DNA of 64,000 nt from NCBI RefSeq assembly GCF_004403395.1, contig NZ_SOGN01000035.1:124001-188000 (forward strand), written 5' to 3'. The position numbers and the translations under genes were made by a program. The notes under the pieces are model-generated. The model was not told the DNA's origin and made no database searches. It saw only the letters and a program-made list of their open reading frames with translations. Origin of the DNA: Cryobacterium cheniae (GTDB taxonomy: Bacteria > Actinomycetota > Actinomycetes > Actinomycetales > Microbacteriaceae). This document shows positions 26,380 through 34,394 of this stretch, piece after piece (position 1 is the stretch's first letter; each line of letters begins with the position of its first letter).

Positions 26380-27525
26380 ATGCTCCTCACGGTCATCATT
26401 CCCACCTTCAATGAAGCCCCGAATGTCCCCGAGCTCGTGCGGCGCCTGGCGGTCGTTCTGGACCCGGACGATGCCGAGATCCTCTTCGTCGACGATTCCA
26501 CCGACGACACCCCGGCCGCCGTGCTGTCCGCTGCGGAATGGAGCGCCGTCCCGACGCGTCTTCTCCACCGCGATCAGCCGGTCGGCGGGCTCAGCGGCGC
26601 CGTCATCGAGGGCTTGCGCGAGAGCACGAGCGAGTGGTGCCTGGTCATGGACGGAGATTTGCAGCATCCGCCGGAGATGATTCCTGCGCTGCTCGCGACG
26701 GCCAGGGAGACACAGGCGGATGTTGCCGTCGCATCACGGTACTGCGGCGGTGGGGACAACACCGGGCTCAGCGGCTGGGCACGTCGCTCGGTTTCGAGCA
26801 TGTCGACCTCCCTGACCCGTGCCATGTTCCCTCGCCGCCTGCGCCACTGCACCGATCCGATGACGGGCTTCTTCGCGGTGCGCCGCGCGGCAGTGGACCT
26901 TGAACGGCTCCGCCCCAGGGGATTCAAGATCCTGCTCGAAATCCTCGCGAGGCACCGGCTTACGATCGTTGAGGAACCCTTCATCTTCGCCCAGCGCTTC
27001 GCGGGGCAGTCAAAGGCGAACCTGGCCCAGGGCATGCGTTTCCTGTCCCAACTCGCCGCACTCCGCTTCGGTCGGATGTCGCGATTTGCGATCATCGGTG
27101 CCTTCGGAGCGCTCGCCAATCTCGCGATCATGGCCGGGCTCACCGTCGCGGGAATGCACTACGCCGTCGCCGCAGCGGTGGCCGCCGCCGCGACCATTGT
27201 CGGCAATTTCTTTCTTCAGGAGCAGTTCGTCTTTCGCGACCTCCGCACCGAGAGCCGGTTGTTCTGGGACCGTTTCGGATCCTCGCTCGCGTTCAACGGA
27301 ACGGAGGCCCTGATCAGGTTGCCACTCCTCGTTATCATGGTGGAGCAGTTGTTCATCCCGAGCCTTGTGGCCCAGGGCACGACGATCGCCGTCGCGTTCT
27401 TCGCGAGGTTCGTGTTCCACGCCCAGGTGGTCTACCGGCCCCGGGGTTCCGGCGCCGTCAGCGCGAGGCTCCGTCGCCTCGCCGCGGACCGCGTGTGGCC
27501 GACGGCGAACGAGGAACGAACCTAG
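26380..27525 (+). CDS. GT2-GtrA fusion: polyprenyl-phosphate sugar synthase with membrane GtrA domain
   Basis: The first 220 or so residues are a DPM1-like GT2 domain (VIIPTFNEAPNV, FVDDSTDDT, MDGDLQHPPE, TGFFAVRR). These enzymes load a sugar onto polyprenyl phosphate at the inner face of the membrane. Residues about 232-355 form a four-helix GtrA domain (FAIIGAFGALANLAIM, NFFLQEQFVF), a family implicated in flipping or recruiting lipid-linked sugars. The fusion is known in other bacteria. ATG 26380 follows AAGG after a 47-base gap. It is the last gene of the cluster and a likely donor producer for the GT39 enzyme. Confidence 0.88.
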   Translation: MLLTVIIPTFNEAPNVPELVRRLAVVLDPDDAEILFVDDSTDDTPAAVLSAAEWSAVPTRLLHRDQPVGGLSGAVIEGLRESTSEWCLVMDGDLQHPPEMIPALLATARETQADVAVASRYCGGGDNTGLSGWARRSVSSMSTSLTRAMFPRRLRHCTDPMTGFFAVRRAAVDLERLRPRGFKILLEILARHRLTIVEEPFIFAQRFAGQSKANLAQGMRFLSQLAALRFGRMSRFAIIGAFGALANLAIMAGLTVAGMHYAVAAAVAAAATIVGNFFLQEQFVFRDLRTESRLFWDRFGSSLAFNGTEALIRLPLLVIMVEQLFIPSLVAQGTTIAVAFFARFVFHAQVVYRPRGSGAVSARLRRLAADRVWPTANEERT

Positions 27526-27543
27526 GCGTTCCCTCGGATCGCG

Positions 27544-28704
27544 CTAGTTGGAGCCGACCGTGACGACGGGGGCGCCGAGGGAGTCTTCGCTCGGCGGCAT
27601 CTCGGCGGCCATCCGGTTGGCCTCCTCGATCAGGGTCGCGACGATCTCCGCCTCCGGCACGGTCTTGATGACCTCGCCGCGCACGAAGATCTGGCCCTTG
27701 CCGTTGCCCGACGCCACGCCGAGGTCGGCGTCGCGGGCCTCGCCCGGACCGTTCACGACACAGCCCATCACGGCGACCCGGAGCGGCACGGTCATGCCCT
27801 CGAGGCCATCGGTGACGTCGTTGGCGAGTTTGTACACGTCGACCTGGGCGCGGCCGCAGCTCGGGCAGGACACGATCTCAAGCTTGCGCTCGCGCAGGTT
27901 GAGGGACTGCAGAATCTGCAGGCCCACCTTGATCTCCTCAGCCGGGGGCGCACTCAGCGACACCCGGATGGTGTCGCCGATGCCCTCGCCGAGCAGGATG
28001 CCGAACGCCGTGGCGCTCTTGATGGTGCCCTGGAACGACGGTCCGGCCTCGGTGACGCCGAGGTGCAGGGGCCAGTCGCCGCGTTCCGCGAGCAGGCGGT
28101 AGGCCTTGACCATGATCACCGGGTCGTTGTGCTTGACGGAGATCTTGAAGTCGTGGAAGTCATGCTCCTCGAACAGGCTTGCTTCCCAGACGGCGCTCTC
28201 GACAAGCGCCTCCGGGGTGGCCTTGCCGTACTTCTGCAGCAGGCTCGGCTCAAGCGAACCGGCATTGACGCCGATGCGCAGGGAGACGCCGGCCGCCTTG
28301 GCCGCGGCGGCGATCTTGCCGACCTGATCGTCGAACTTGCGGATGTTGCCCGGGTTGACGCGCACGGCGGCGCAGCCGGCGTCGATCGCCGCGAACACGT
28401 AGCTCGGCTGGAAGTGGATGTCGGCGATCACCGGGATCTGGCTCTTCGCCGCGATGATCGGCAGCGCCTCCGCGTCGTCCCGGCTGGGCACGGCCACGCG
28501 CACGATGTCGCAACCGGATGCCGTGAGCTCGGCGATCTGTTGCAGGGTCGCGTTGATGTTCGTGGTCGGCGTCGTCGTCATCGACTGCACACTCACGCGC
28601 GCGTCACCACCGACGAGCACCTTGCCGACCTTGATCTGACGTGTCTTGCGACGCGGAGCGAGTACTTCAGGTACTTTGGGCATTCCCAGGTTGATTGCAG
28701 CCAC
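27544..28704 (-). CDS. ispG: 4-hydroxy-3-methylbut-2-enyl diphosphate synthase (IspG/GcpE)
   Basis: IspG is the [4Fe-4S] enzyme that converts MEcPP to HMBPP in the MEP isoprenoid pathway. The 386-residue protein has the TIM-barrel N-terminus ([34 protein letters not shown]) and the C-terminal cluster domain with SCPSCGR and [10 protein letters not shown] supplying the three Cys. It starts with GTG, and TAAGCT lies exactly 6 bases upstream, so the message is predicted to be leaderless. It belongs with dxr and rseP on this strand but is separated from rseP here by a thiolase gene. Confidence 0.96.
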   Translation of the reverse strand: MAAINLGMPKVPEVLAPRRKTRQIKVGKVLVGGDARVSVQSMTTTPTTNINATLQQIAELTASGCDIVRVAVPSRDDAEALPIIAAKSQIPVIADIHFQPSYVFAAIDAGCAAVRVNPGNIRKFDDQVGKIAAAAKAAGVSLRIGVNAGSLEPSLLQKYGKATPEALVESAVWEASLFEEHDFHDFKISVKHNDPVIMVKAYRLLAERGDWPLHLGVTEAGPSFQGTIKSATAFGILLGEGIGDTIRVSLSAPPAEEIKVGLQILQSLNLRERKLEIVSCPSCGRAQVDVYKLANDVTDGLEGMTVPLRVAVMGCVVNGPGEARDADLGVASGNGKGQIFVRGEVIKTVPEAEIVATLIEEANRMAAEMPPSEDSLGAPVVTVGSN

Positions 28705-28710
28705 GGCGAC

Positions 28711-28716
28711 AGCTTA
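28711..28716 (-). promoter_or_regulatory. -10 box of ispG, leaderless type
   Basis: TAAGCT on the minus strand ends 6 bases before GTG 28704. No ribosome-binding site is present. Confidence 0.6.
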
Positions 28717-28824
28717 CGCGTCGAGGCCGAGCGGAATCTGAACGGATGCCGGATGGATCGAGAGTCTCGAACCCCGCCGAAACGCGTCACAACACCCCGA
28801 TCGGCCCGACAAAGGAGCCAGACC

Positions 28825-30024
28825 ATGAACACCACTGCCGTGAACGACAATGACGTCGTCATCCTCGCGGGCTCGCGCACTCCGCAGGGCCGCGTGAACG
28901 GCGGGCTCTCCGGCCTCACCGCCGTGCACCTGGGCACCGCCGCCATCACCGGTGCGCTCGCCCGCGCCGGCGTCGCGCCCGACCAGGTGGAGTTCGTGCT
29001 GATGGGCCAGGTTCTGCAGGCCGGCTCCGGCCAGAACCCGGCCCGGCAGAGCGCCATCGGCGCCGGCATCCCCTGGAACGTTCCGGCGATGACCCTCAAC
29101 AAGGTGTGTCTCTCGGGACTGGCCGCCGTGATCGACGCGGCCCGGCTCATCCGTCTCGGTGAAGTGGATGTCGTCGTGGCGGGTGGGCAGGAATCGATGT
29201 CGAACGCACCGCACCTGCTGCCCGGGTCCCGCACGGGTTGGGCCTATGGGAGTGTCGCCATGCTCGACCACGCCGCGCACGACGGGCTGACGGATGCCTT
29301 CGACGGCCTCTCCATGGGCCTCTCCACCGAGCATGTCAACGGCCGTCTCGGCCTGCAACGCGTGGACCAGGATGCCATCGCGGCGTCCTCGCACCAGCGC
29401 GCGGCCGCCGCCGCCGCGAACGGCGTCTTCGACGACGAGATCACTCCGATCAGCGTTCCGCAGCGGAAGGGTGAACCGCTGCTGGTCGACACCGACGAGG
29501 GGGTGCGCGGCGACAGCACCACGGAGACGCTCAGCCGGCTGCGCCCGGCATTCGCCCCGGACGGCACGGTCACGGCCGGCAACTCCTCGCCGCTGAGCGA
29601 CGGCGCCAGCGCACTCGTTTTGTGCAGCCGCCGCTACGCCGAGGAGCACGGGCTGAGCTGGCTGGCGGTGGTGGAGGCCTCCGGCCAGGTCGCCGGACCG
29701 GACAACTCCCTGCACTCCCAGCCGGCGAACGCGATCCACCGGGCGCTGGCACGCCAGGGCTGGACGGTCGACGAGCTCGACCTGGTCGAGATCAACGAGG
29801 CCTTCGCCGCGGTGTCCTTGGAGTCGACCCGGGAGCTCGGCCTCTCCCCCGACCGGGTCAACATCCACGGCGGCGCGATCGCCCTCGGGCATCCGATCGG
29901 GGCATCGGGCGGCCGCCTCGCCCTGCACGCGGCGCTCGAACTGGCCCGGCGCGGCACCGGCAAGGCCGCCGTCGCCCTCTGCGGCGGTGGCGGCCAGGGT
30001 GAGGCGCTGCTGCTCTCCCGCTAG
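28825..30024 (+). CDS. Acetyl-CoA C-acetyltransferase (thiolase)
   Basis: This 399-residue thiolase has catalytic Cys95 in NKVCLSGL, NEAFAAV, the His motif GGAIALGHPIGASGGR and the second Cys in ALCGGGGQGEA. It condenses or cleaves acetoacetyl-CoA-type substrates. The length and the SG-L motif fit the biosynthetic acetyl-CoA acetyltransferase group. AAAGGAG lies 7 bases before ATG 28825, so this gene is leadered, unlike its neighbours. It is on the strand opposite to ispG and rseP and is an insertion in the usual dxr-rip-ispG order. No partner gene of fatty acid or PHB metabolism is adjacent. Confidence 0.92.
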   Translation: MNTTAVNDNDVVILAGSRTPQGRVNGGLSGLTAVHLGTAAITGALARAGVAPDQVEFVLMGQVLQAGSGQNPARQSAIGAGIPWNVPAMTLNKVCLSGLAAVIDAARLIRLGEVDVVVAGGQESMSNAPHLLPGSRTGWAYGSVAMLDHAAHDGLTDAFDGLSMGLSTEHVNGRLGLQRVDQDAIAASSHQRAAAAAANGVFDDEITPISVPQRKGEPLLVDTDEGVRGDSTTETLSRLRPAFAPDGTVTAGNSSPLSDGASALVLCSRRYAEEHGLSWLAVVEASGQVAGPDNSLHSQPANAIHRALARQGWTVDELDLVEINEAFAAVSLESTRELGLSPDRVNIHGGAIALGHPIGASGGRLALHAALELARRGTGKAAVALCGGGGQGEALLLSR

Positions 30025-30047
30025 CAGGAGCCGCCGGTCAGCGCAGC

Positions 30048-31427
30048 TCAGCCGAAGATGTCGATCGGTTTCACGATGTCGGCGTAGATGAGCAGCAGGC
30101 TCATCCCGCCCAGCACGACCACGACGGCGAAGGTGAGCGGCATCAGTTTCGCCGTGTCGACGGGGCCAGGGTCGGGGCGTTTGAACAGCTTGGCGATCCG
30201 GCGCCGCAGCCCTTCCCAGAGCGCGCCGGCGACGTGTCCGCCGTCGAGCGGCATCAGCGGCACCAGGTTGAACACGAACAGGGCCACGTTGAGCGAGGCC
30301 AGGAGCCCCAGCATGCTCGCGACCTTGCTGTTCACCGGGATGGCGTCGATGCTGGCGATCTCGCCGGCGACGCGGCCGACCCCGACCACGCTGATCGGGC
30401 CGTTCGGGTCGCGCTCCCCCGGTCCGAAGGCCGCATTGGCGATGTCGATCATGCGCTGCGGCAGGTTCGCGATCATGTGCACGACAGCATTGATGTTCTC
30501 GCCCACCGCGGGCAGCACCGCGGTCGCCGGCTGCGGCACGAGCTCGCCCGCCGGGCCGATTCCGACGAAGCCGACCTCCTGGGTCAGCGGCTCGCCGGCG
30601 GCATCCTCTTCGATCTGGCCGTCGGCTTCCATCACGTAGCGTTCGGTGAGTTTCGGGGTGATGCTCAGGGTCTGCTGGCTGTCGCCGCGTTCGACGACGA
30701 CGGCGAGCGGGATGCCGGGCGACTCGCGAATGATCTCGGTGGACTGGTCCCAGCTGTCGATGGGGGTGCCGTTCACGCTGACCAGGCGGTCGCCCGGTTT
30801 GAGGCCGGCCGCGGCGCCGGGCGCTTTCTCATCGGTGGGTTCGCAGGTCTGGCGGGTGCTCGTGGCCGGGAGCACGCACTCGGACACGCTGCCGACGGTG
30901 GTGCTGGCCTCTGCCGTTCCGAAGCCCATCAGGAGCACGGCGAACAGAACGACCGCGATCAGGAGGTTCATCGTGGGCCCGCCGAGCATGATGATGACCC
31001 GCTTGGCGACGGGCAGGCGGTAGAACGCGCGGTGGTCCTCGCCCTCGCCGATGGTGTCGGCGCTGGACTGGCGGGCGTCGTCGACCATCGTCGCCATGGC
31101 GCTGGGCTTCTTCTCCGGAGCCCCCTCCTGCACGAGCTGGTTGAAGAAGCCGGTGCTGGATGCCTGCACCTTGCCGCCTTTTTTGGCCGGCGGGAACATG
31201 CCGATCATGGCGATATAGCCGCCGAGCGGGATGGCCTTCACGCCGTATTCGGTCTCACCCTTGCGGCGGGACCACAGGGTGGGGCCGAAACCGATCATGT
31301 ACTGGGTGACCTTGACGCCGAAGAGCTTGGCGGGAAGCAGGTGGCCGATCTCGTGCAGTCCGATGGACAGGGCAAGGCCGACCACGACGATCAGAACGCC
31401 CAGAATATACAGCAGCACGGTTTCCAC
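30048..31427 (-). CDS. rseP: Site-2 intramembrane metalloprotease (M50 family, RseP/Rip1-like)
   Basis: This 459-residue membrane protease has zinc motif HEIGH at residues 25-29 in the first helix, a PDZ domain (about 180-280, with AAGLKPGDRLVSVNGTPI), and the third zinc ligand in LVPLMPLDGGH near the C-terminus. Homologs cut anti-sigma factors and other membrane proteins after a first cleavage; Mycobacterium Rip1 is the best-known relative. It has a GTG start with TAATCT exactly 6 bases upstream (leaderless). It is encoded in the conserved dxr-rip-ispG neighbourhood. Its client proteins are not encoded nearby. Confidence 0.93.
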   Translation of the reverse strand: METVLLYILGVLIVVVGLALSIGLHEIGHLLPAKLFGVKVTQYMIGFGPTLWSRRKGETEYGVKAIPLGGYIAMIGMFPPAKKGGKVQASSTGFFNQLVQEGAPEKKPSAMATMVDDARQSSADTIGEGEDHRAFYRLPVAKRVIIMLGGPTMNLLIAVVLFAVLLMGFGTAEASTTVGSVSECVLPATSTRQTCEPTDEKAPGAAAGLKPGDRLVSVNGTPIDSWDQSTEIIRESPGIPLAVVVERGDSQQTLSITPKLTERYVMEADGQIEEDAAGEPLTQEVGFVGIGPAGELVPQPATAVLPAVGENINAVVHMIANLPQRMIDIANAAFGPGERDPNGPISVVGVGRVAGEIASIDAIPVNSKVASMLGLLASLNVALFVFNLVPLMPLDGGHVAGALWEGLRRRIAKLFKRPDPGPVDTAKLMPLTFAVVVVLGGMSLLLIYADIVKPIDIFG

Positions 31428-31433
31428 AGTCGT

Positions 31434-31439
31434 AGATTA
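31434..31439 (-). promoter_or_regulatory. -10 box of rseP, leaderless type
   Basis: TAATCT on the minus strand ends 6 bases before GTG 31427; there is no Shine-Dalgarno sequence. Confidence 0.6.
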
Positions 31440-31483
31440 CCCACTCCACCCTGCGAGGGCGCTGGCTGTTCTCCCGACAAGGT

Positions 31484-32938
31484 GTGCTTTGCTTGACTTT
31501 CGGATCCACGAGGAGGTCCCCTCTGTCCAAGCAATCCACCGTCGGCCCCATCGGCATCAGCCTGGCCGACCGTTTTCGGATCGATGCTCTCCTCGGTACG
31601 GGCGGGATGGCATCCGTCTACCGGGCCACCGATCTCTTTCTGGGGCGCACGGTCGCCGTGAAGCTGTTCCGCCTCGACACCGCCGACGATGCCGGGCCGG
31701 AACGCCAGAGCGGTGAGGTCACGGTGCTCGCGAGCCTCAACCACTTCGCCCTCGTCACCCTGTTCGACGCCGGCACCGCCGTGATCGACGGCGTCTCGCG
31801 CACCTTCATCGTGATGGAACTCGTGGACGGCACGGACCTGCGCAGCAAGATCGCCGGAGGGACCATGAACCCCGACGAGGTGGCAGCCATGGGCGCCGAT
31901 CTCGCCGAGGCGCTGCACTATGTGCACGCGCGGGGCATCATCCACCGCGACATCAAGCCGGCGAACGTGCTGCTCGCCCCGTCGGGCTTCCCCGGCCGCG
32001 GCATGCATGCCAAACTCGCCGACTTCGGCATCGCCCGCCTCTTCGACGCGACCCGCCTCACCGTGACCGGGTCTCTGCTCGGCACGGCCGGCTACCTCAG
32101 CCCGGAGCAGGCCCTCGGCAGCACGATCGGCCCGCCCAGCGACGTCTACTCGCTCGGGCTCGTGCTGCTCGAATGCCTCACCGGCGAGCGCGCCTTCACC
32201 GGAACGGCGATCGAGTCGGCCATGGCCAGACTGCAGCGCGAGCCACATATCCCGGCCGAACTCGGCCAGGGCTGGGCCGCCGTCCTGCACGGCATGACCG
32301 TCCGCGATCCCGCCGATCGGCTCAGCGCGGGCGACGCGGCCGTTCAGCTGCGACGTCTGGTCAGCGGGTCGCGCCCGGACGAGGCCACGGCAGTCATGGG
32401 GGCGACCTCGGCGATGGGGGCCACCGAGCGGCTGGCGCCCACCGAAGTTCTGGGTTCAACCGAAGTTCTGGGTTCAACCGAGATTCTGGAACCCACCGCC
32501 GTCCTGGATGCCGCCGAGACCCTGGCCCCCACAGAGGTTCTCGGCACGTCCGAAACCCTCGACCCCACCGCTGTCTTCGCCACACCGGAGCCCCTCTCCC
32601 CCACGGCCGTCGGGGCCGCCACAAAGGTCATGGCGGCCCCGAACCCGGGCGCGGATGCCCCCACCGAGTTCCTGACCCCGGTCGGCGGTCCGGCGCGCTC
32701 ACCGGGCAGCGCCGCCGAACGGTCTCCGGGCAGCGCCCGTACAGCCGCGGCGACGCCCGCGCGGCGCCGCCCCCGGTTGCTCGTCGCCCTGGGAGTCCTG
32801 GCCGCGCTCGTTCTGCTCGCCGTGGTGGTCTTCGTCCCGCGGGTGGCCGAACCGGCCGCGCCGACCGCCACCTACCCGGCCGTCGACGGGTCTCTCGGCA
32901 CCAATCTGAAGCAACTCCAGGAAAGCGTGACACCATGA
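31484..32938 (+). CDS. Membrane Ser/Thr protein kinase with Thr-rich repeat linker
   Basis: The PknB-type kinase domain occupies about residues 25-290: glycine loop GTGGMASVY, AVKLF lysine, catalytic IHRDIKPANVLL, DFG in LADFGIARL and SPEQ. A linker of tandem T-E-V-L-G-S-like units (about 310-375) follows, then a basic stop and one membrane helix (about 430-452); only some 30 residues lie outside. The start is uncertain. GTG 31484 is the longest choice and has no ribosome site, whereas AGGAGG at 31511-31516 sits 6 bases before an in-frame CTG at 31523. The stop overlaps the lipoprotein gene (ATGA). The threonine repeats resemble autophosphorylation/FHA-docking sites; that is inference. Confidence 0.9.
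   Translation: MLCLTFGSTRRSPLSKQSTVGPIGISLADRFRIDALLGTGGMASVYRATDLFLGRTVAVKLFRLDTADDAGPERQSGEVTVLASLNHFALVTLFDAGTAVIDGVSRTFIVMELVDGTDLRSKIAGGTMNPDEVAAMGADLAEALHYVHARGIIHRDIKPANVLLAPSGFPGRGMHAKLADFGIARLFDATRLTVTGSLLGTAGYLSPEQALGSTIGPPSDVYSLGLVLLECLTGERAFTGTAIESAMARLQREPHIPAELGQGWAAVLHGMTVRDPADRLSAGDAAVQLRRLVSGSRPDEATAVMGATSAMGATERLAPTEVLGSTEVLGSTEILEPTAVLDAAETLAPTEVLGTSETLDPTAVFATPEPLSPTAVGAATKVMAAPNPGADAPTEFLTPVGGPARSPGSAAERSPGSARTAAATPARRRPRLLVALGVLAALVLLAVVVFVPRVAEPAAPTATYPAVDGSLGTNLKQLQESVTP
32441..32494 (+). repeat. 18-bp tandem repeat inside the kinase gene
   Basis: Two identical copies of an 18-base unit (32441-32458 and 32459-32476) and a diverged third (32477-32494) encode T-E-V-L-G-S units. 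Exact identity of the first two suggests recent slippage. Confidence 0.8.
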
Positions 32939-33369
32939 TGCCCCGAGCCCGCCTGACCATCGCGGTGGCCGCGGTCGTGCTCGTCGCGTCGGCCCTGACC
33001 GGATGTTCGAACACGCCTCCGGACCTGCAGCAGAGCACCGCCACCCAGTTGCAGACCGGTGTGCAGAACGTCACGGCGGCCGCCGCGGCGGGCGACTTCG
33101 CCGCCGCCCATGACGCGCTCGAGGCCGTCCAGGCCGACCTGCTGACCGCGGCCGCCGCGGATCAGGTGAGCGCTGCCCGGGCGGCCGAGATCCAGTCGGC
33201 CCTCAACCTGGTGTCCGCCGACCTGGTCTCGGCGATCGAGGCGAGTCGGCCCGAACCGACCGTGGAGCCGGCTCCGGCTCCGAGCGAGGCACCGGCATCC
33301 GTTGACAAGGGCGACGACAAGGACAACGGTAAGTGCAAGAAGAAGGACGACGACGACTGCGACGACTAG
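32935..33369 (+). CDS. Small secreted lipoprotein
   Basis: This 144-residue protein has a lipoprotein signal peptide ending in lipobox LTGC (Cys near residue 24). A helical, Ala-rich domain of about 75 residues follows (GVQNVTAAAAAGDFAAAHDALEAVQ), then a Pro/Glu linker and a strongly charged Lys/Asp C-terminus (KCKKKDDDD). The ATG overlaps the kinase stop, so it is made together with the membrane kinase and may be its extracytoplasmic partner; that is inference. No family name is recognised. The stop codon lies inside the first unit of a 13-bp tandem repeat. Confidence 0.75.
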   Translation: MMPRARLTIAVAAVVLVASALTGCSNTPPDLQQSTATQLQTGVQNVTAAAAAGDFAAAHDALEAVQADLLTAAAADQVSAARAAEIQSALNLVSADLVSAIEASRPEPTVEPAPAPSEAPASVDKGDDKDNGKCKKKDDDDCDD

Positions 33370-33415
33370 CGGAGTCGACTAGCGGAGTCGACTAGCAGAG
33401 TCGACCAGCGTCGAC
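33364..33415. repeat. Four 13-bp tandem repeats, each a small dyad
   Basis: Units of GACTAGCGGAGTC run from 33364 to 33402 (third copy with one change), and a diverged fourth ends at 33415. GACT and AGTC make each unit self-complementary at its ends. The first unit contains the lipoprotein stop codon. Confidence 0.85.
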
Positions 33416-33432
33416 TTCACCCGGGAGGATTC

Positions 33433-34362
33433 ATGCGCCAGCAGCTGGTCGTCGGTGCCGGCCTGATCGGACGCCCGCTCGCCGAGCGCCTGGCGAAGCG
33501 AGGCGACCGGGTCCTCGTCGGAACCCGCTCCGGCGCGGCGGTCCCGGGGGCGGAGTCGATCGTGCTGAACGCCGGCGACGCCCCGGCCTTCACGCGGGCG
33601 GCAAGGGGCATGTCGACGATCTTCCTGTGCATCAACCCGCGGTACACCGACTGGCCCACCCAGTGGCCGCCGGTCATCGACGCGGCAATCGAGGCGGCAT
33701 CCGTCACCGGGGCCGGCCTTGTCGTGATGGGCAACCTCTACCCGTACGGGTCGCCGACGGAGCCGATGACCGAGCATTCGCCGGAGACGACCACCGAGAC
33801 CAAAGGGCTCGTGCGGAAGAACGCCTGGCACCGGGTGCGGGACGCGCACGATCGCGGCGCCGTCAGGGCCGTCGAGGTGCGGGCGAGCGACTATTTCGGG
33901 CCGGGCGTCGTCGGCACGGCGCACCTCGACGACCGGTTCTTCACCGCCATCCTGGAGTCGAAGACCGCCCGGGTCGTGGGCCAGCCCGGGCGCGTGCACA
34001 GCTGGAGTTATCTGCCCGATATCGTGACAACCCTGGTCGCCGCCGCCGACTATCCGGGCGCGTGGGGCCGGCTCTGGCACGTGCCGAGCACGGCCGTCAC
34101 CCGCAACGACATCGTCGACCAGCTCAACCGCCGCTACGGCACGCACGGCAAAGCGGCGGGCTACCCGCAGTGGCTGCTCAAATCACTCGGCACGCTGAAC
34201 CCGATGATGCACGAGATCTGGGCCTCGAGCTACCAGTTCCGAATGCCGTACATCATCGACTCAGCCGAGACCGAGCGCGAGCTCGGCATCGTCAAGACCC
34301 CGTGGACGGACGCCCTTGCAACGACCGCGGACAGCTACCGCGGCTCGACGGTCACGACCTGA
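33433..34362 (+). CDS. NAD(P)-binding Rossmann-fold epimerase/reductase-like protein
   Basis: The 309-residue protein starts with a Rossmann motif VVGAGLIGRPLAERLAKRG. It then has segments of the extended-SDR/NAD-dependent epimerase group: VVMGNLYPYG in place of the usual Y-x-x-x-K region, RASDYFGPG, and a C-terminal helical part. The classic catalytic Tyr-x-x-x-Lys is not clearly preserved, so it could be an atypical member or an NmrA-like reductase. GGGAGG lies 5 bases before ATG. It ends convergently with dxr. Its substrate is unknown. Confidence 0.75.
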   Translation: MRQQLVVGAGLIGRPLAERLAKRGDRVLVGTRSGAAVPGAESIVLNAGDAPAFTRAARGMSTIFLCINPRYTDWPTQWPPVIDAAIEAASVTGAGLVVMGNLYPYGSPTEPMTEHSPETTTETKGLVRKNAWHRVRDAHDRGAVRAVEVRASDYFGPGVVGTAHLDDRFFTAILESKTARVVGQPGRVHSWSYLPDIVTTLVAAADYPGAWGRLWHVPSTAVTRNDIVDQLNRRYGTHGKAAGYPQWLLKSLGTLNPMMHEIWASSYQFRMPYIIDSAETERELGIVKTPWTDALATTADSYRGSTVTT

Positions 34363-34394
34363 CCGGTCGCTCCACATGGTCGGCCCCCGACGGC

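Noticed and set aside
20248-27525. Integrated mobile island carrying the glycan cluster
   Set aside because: Lower GC fits transfer, but no integrase, transposase, tRNA or flanking direct repeat was seen, so I do not call a mobile element.
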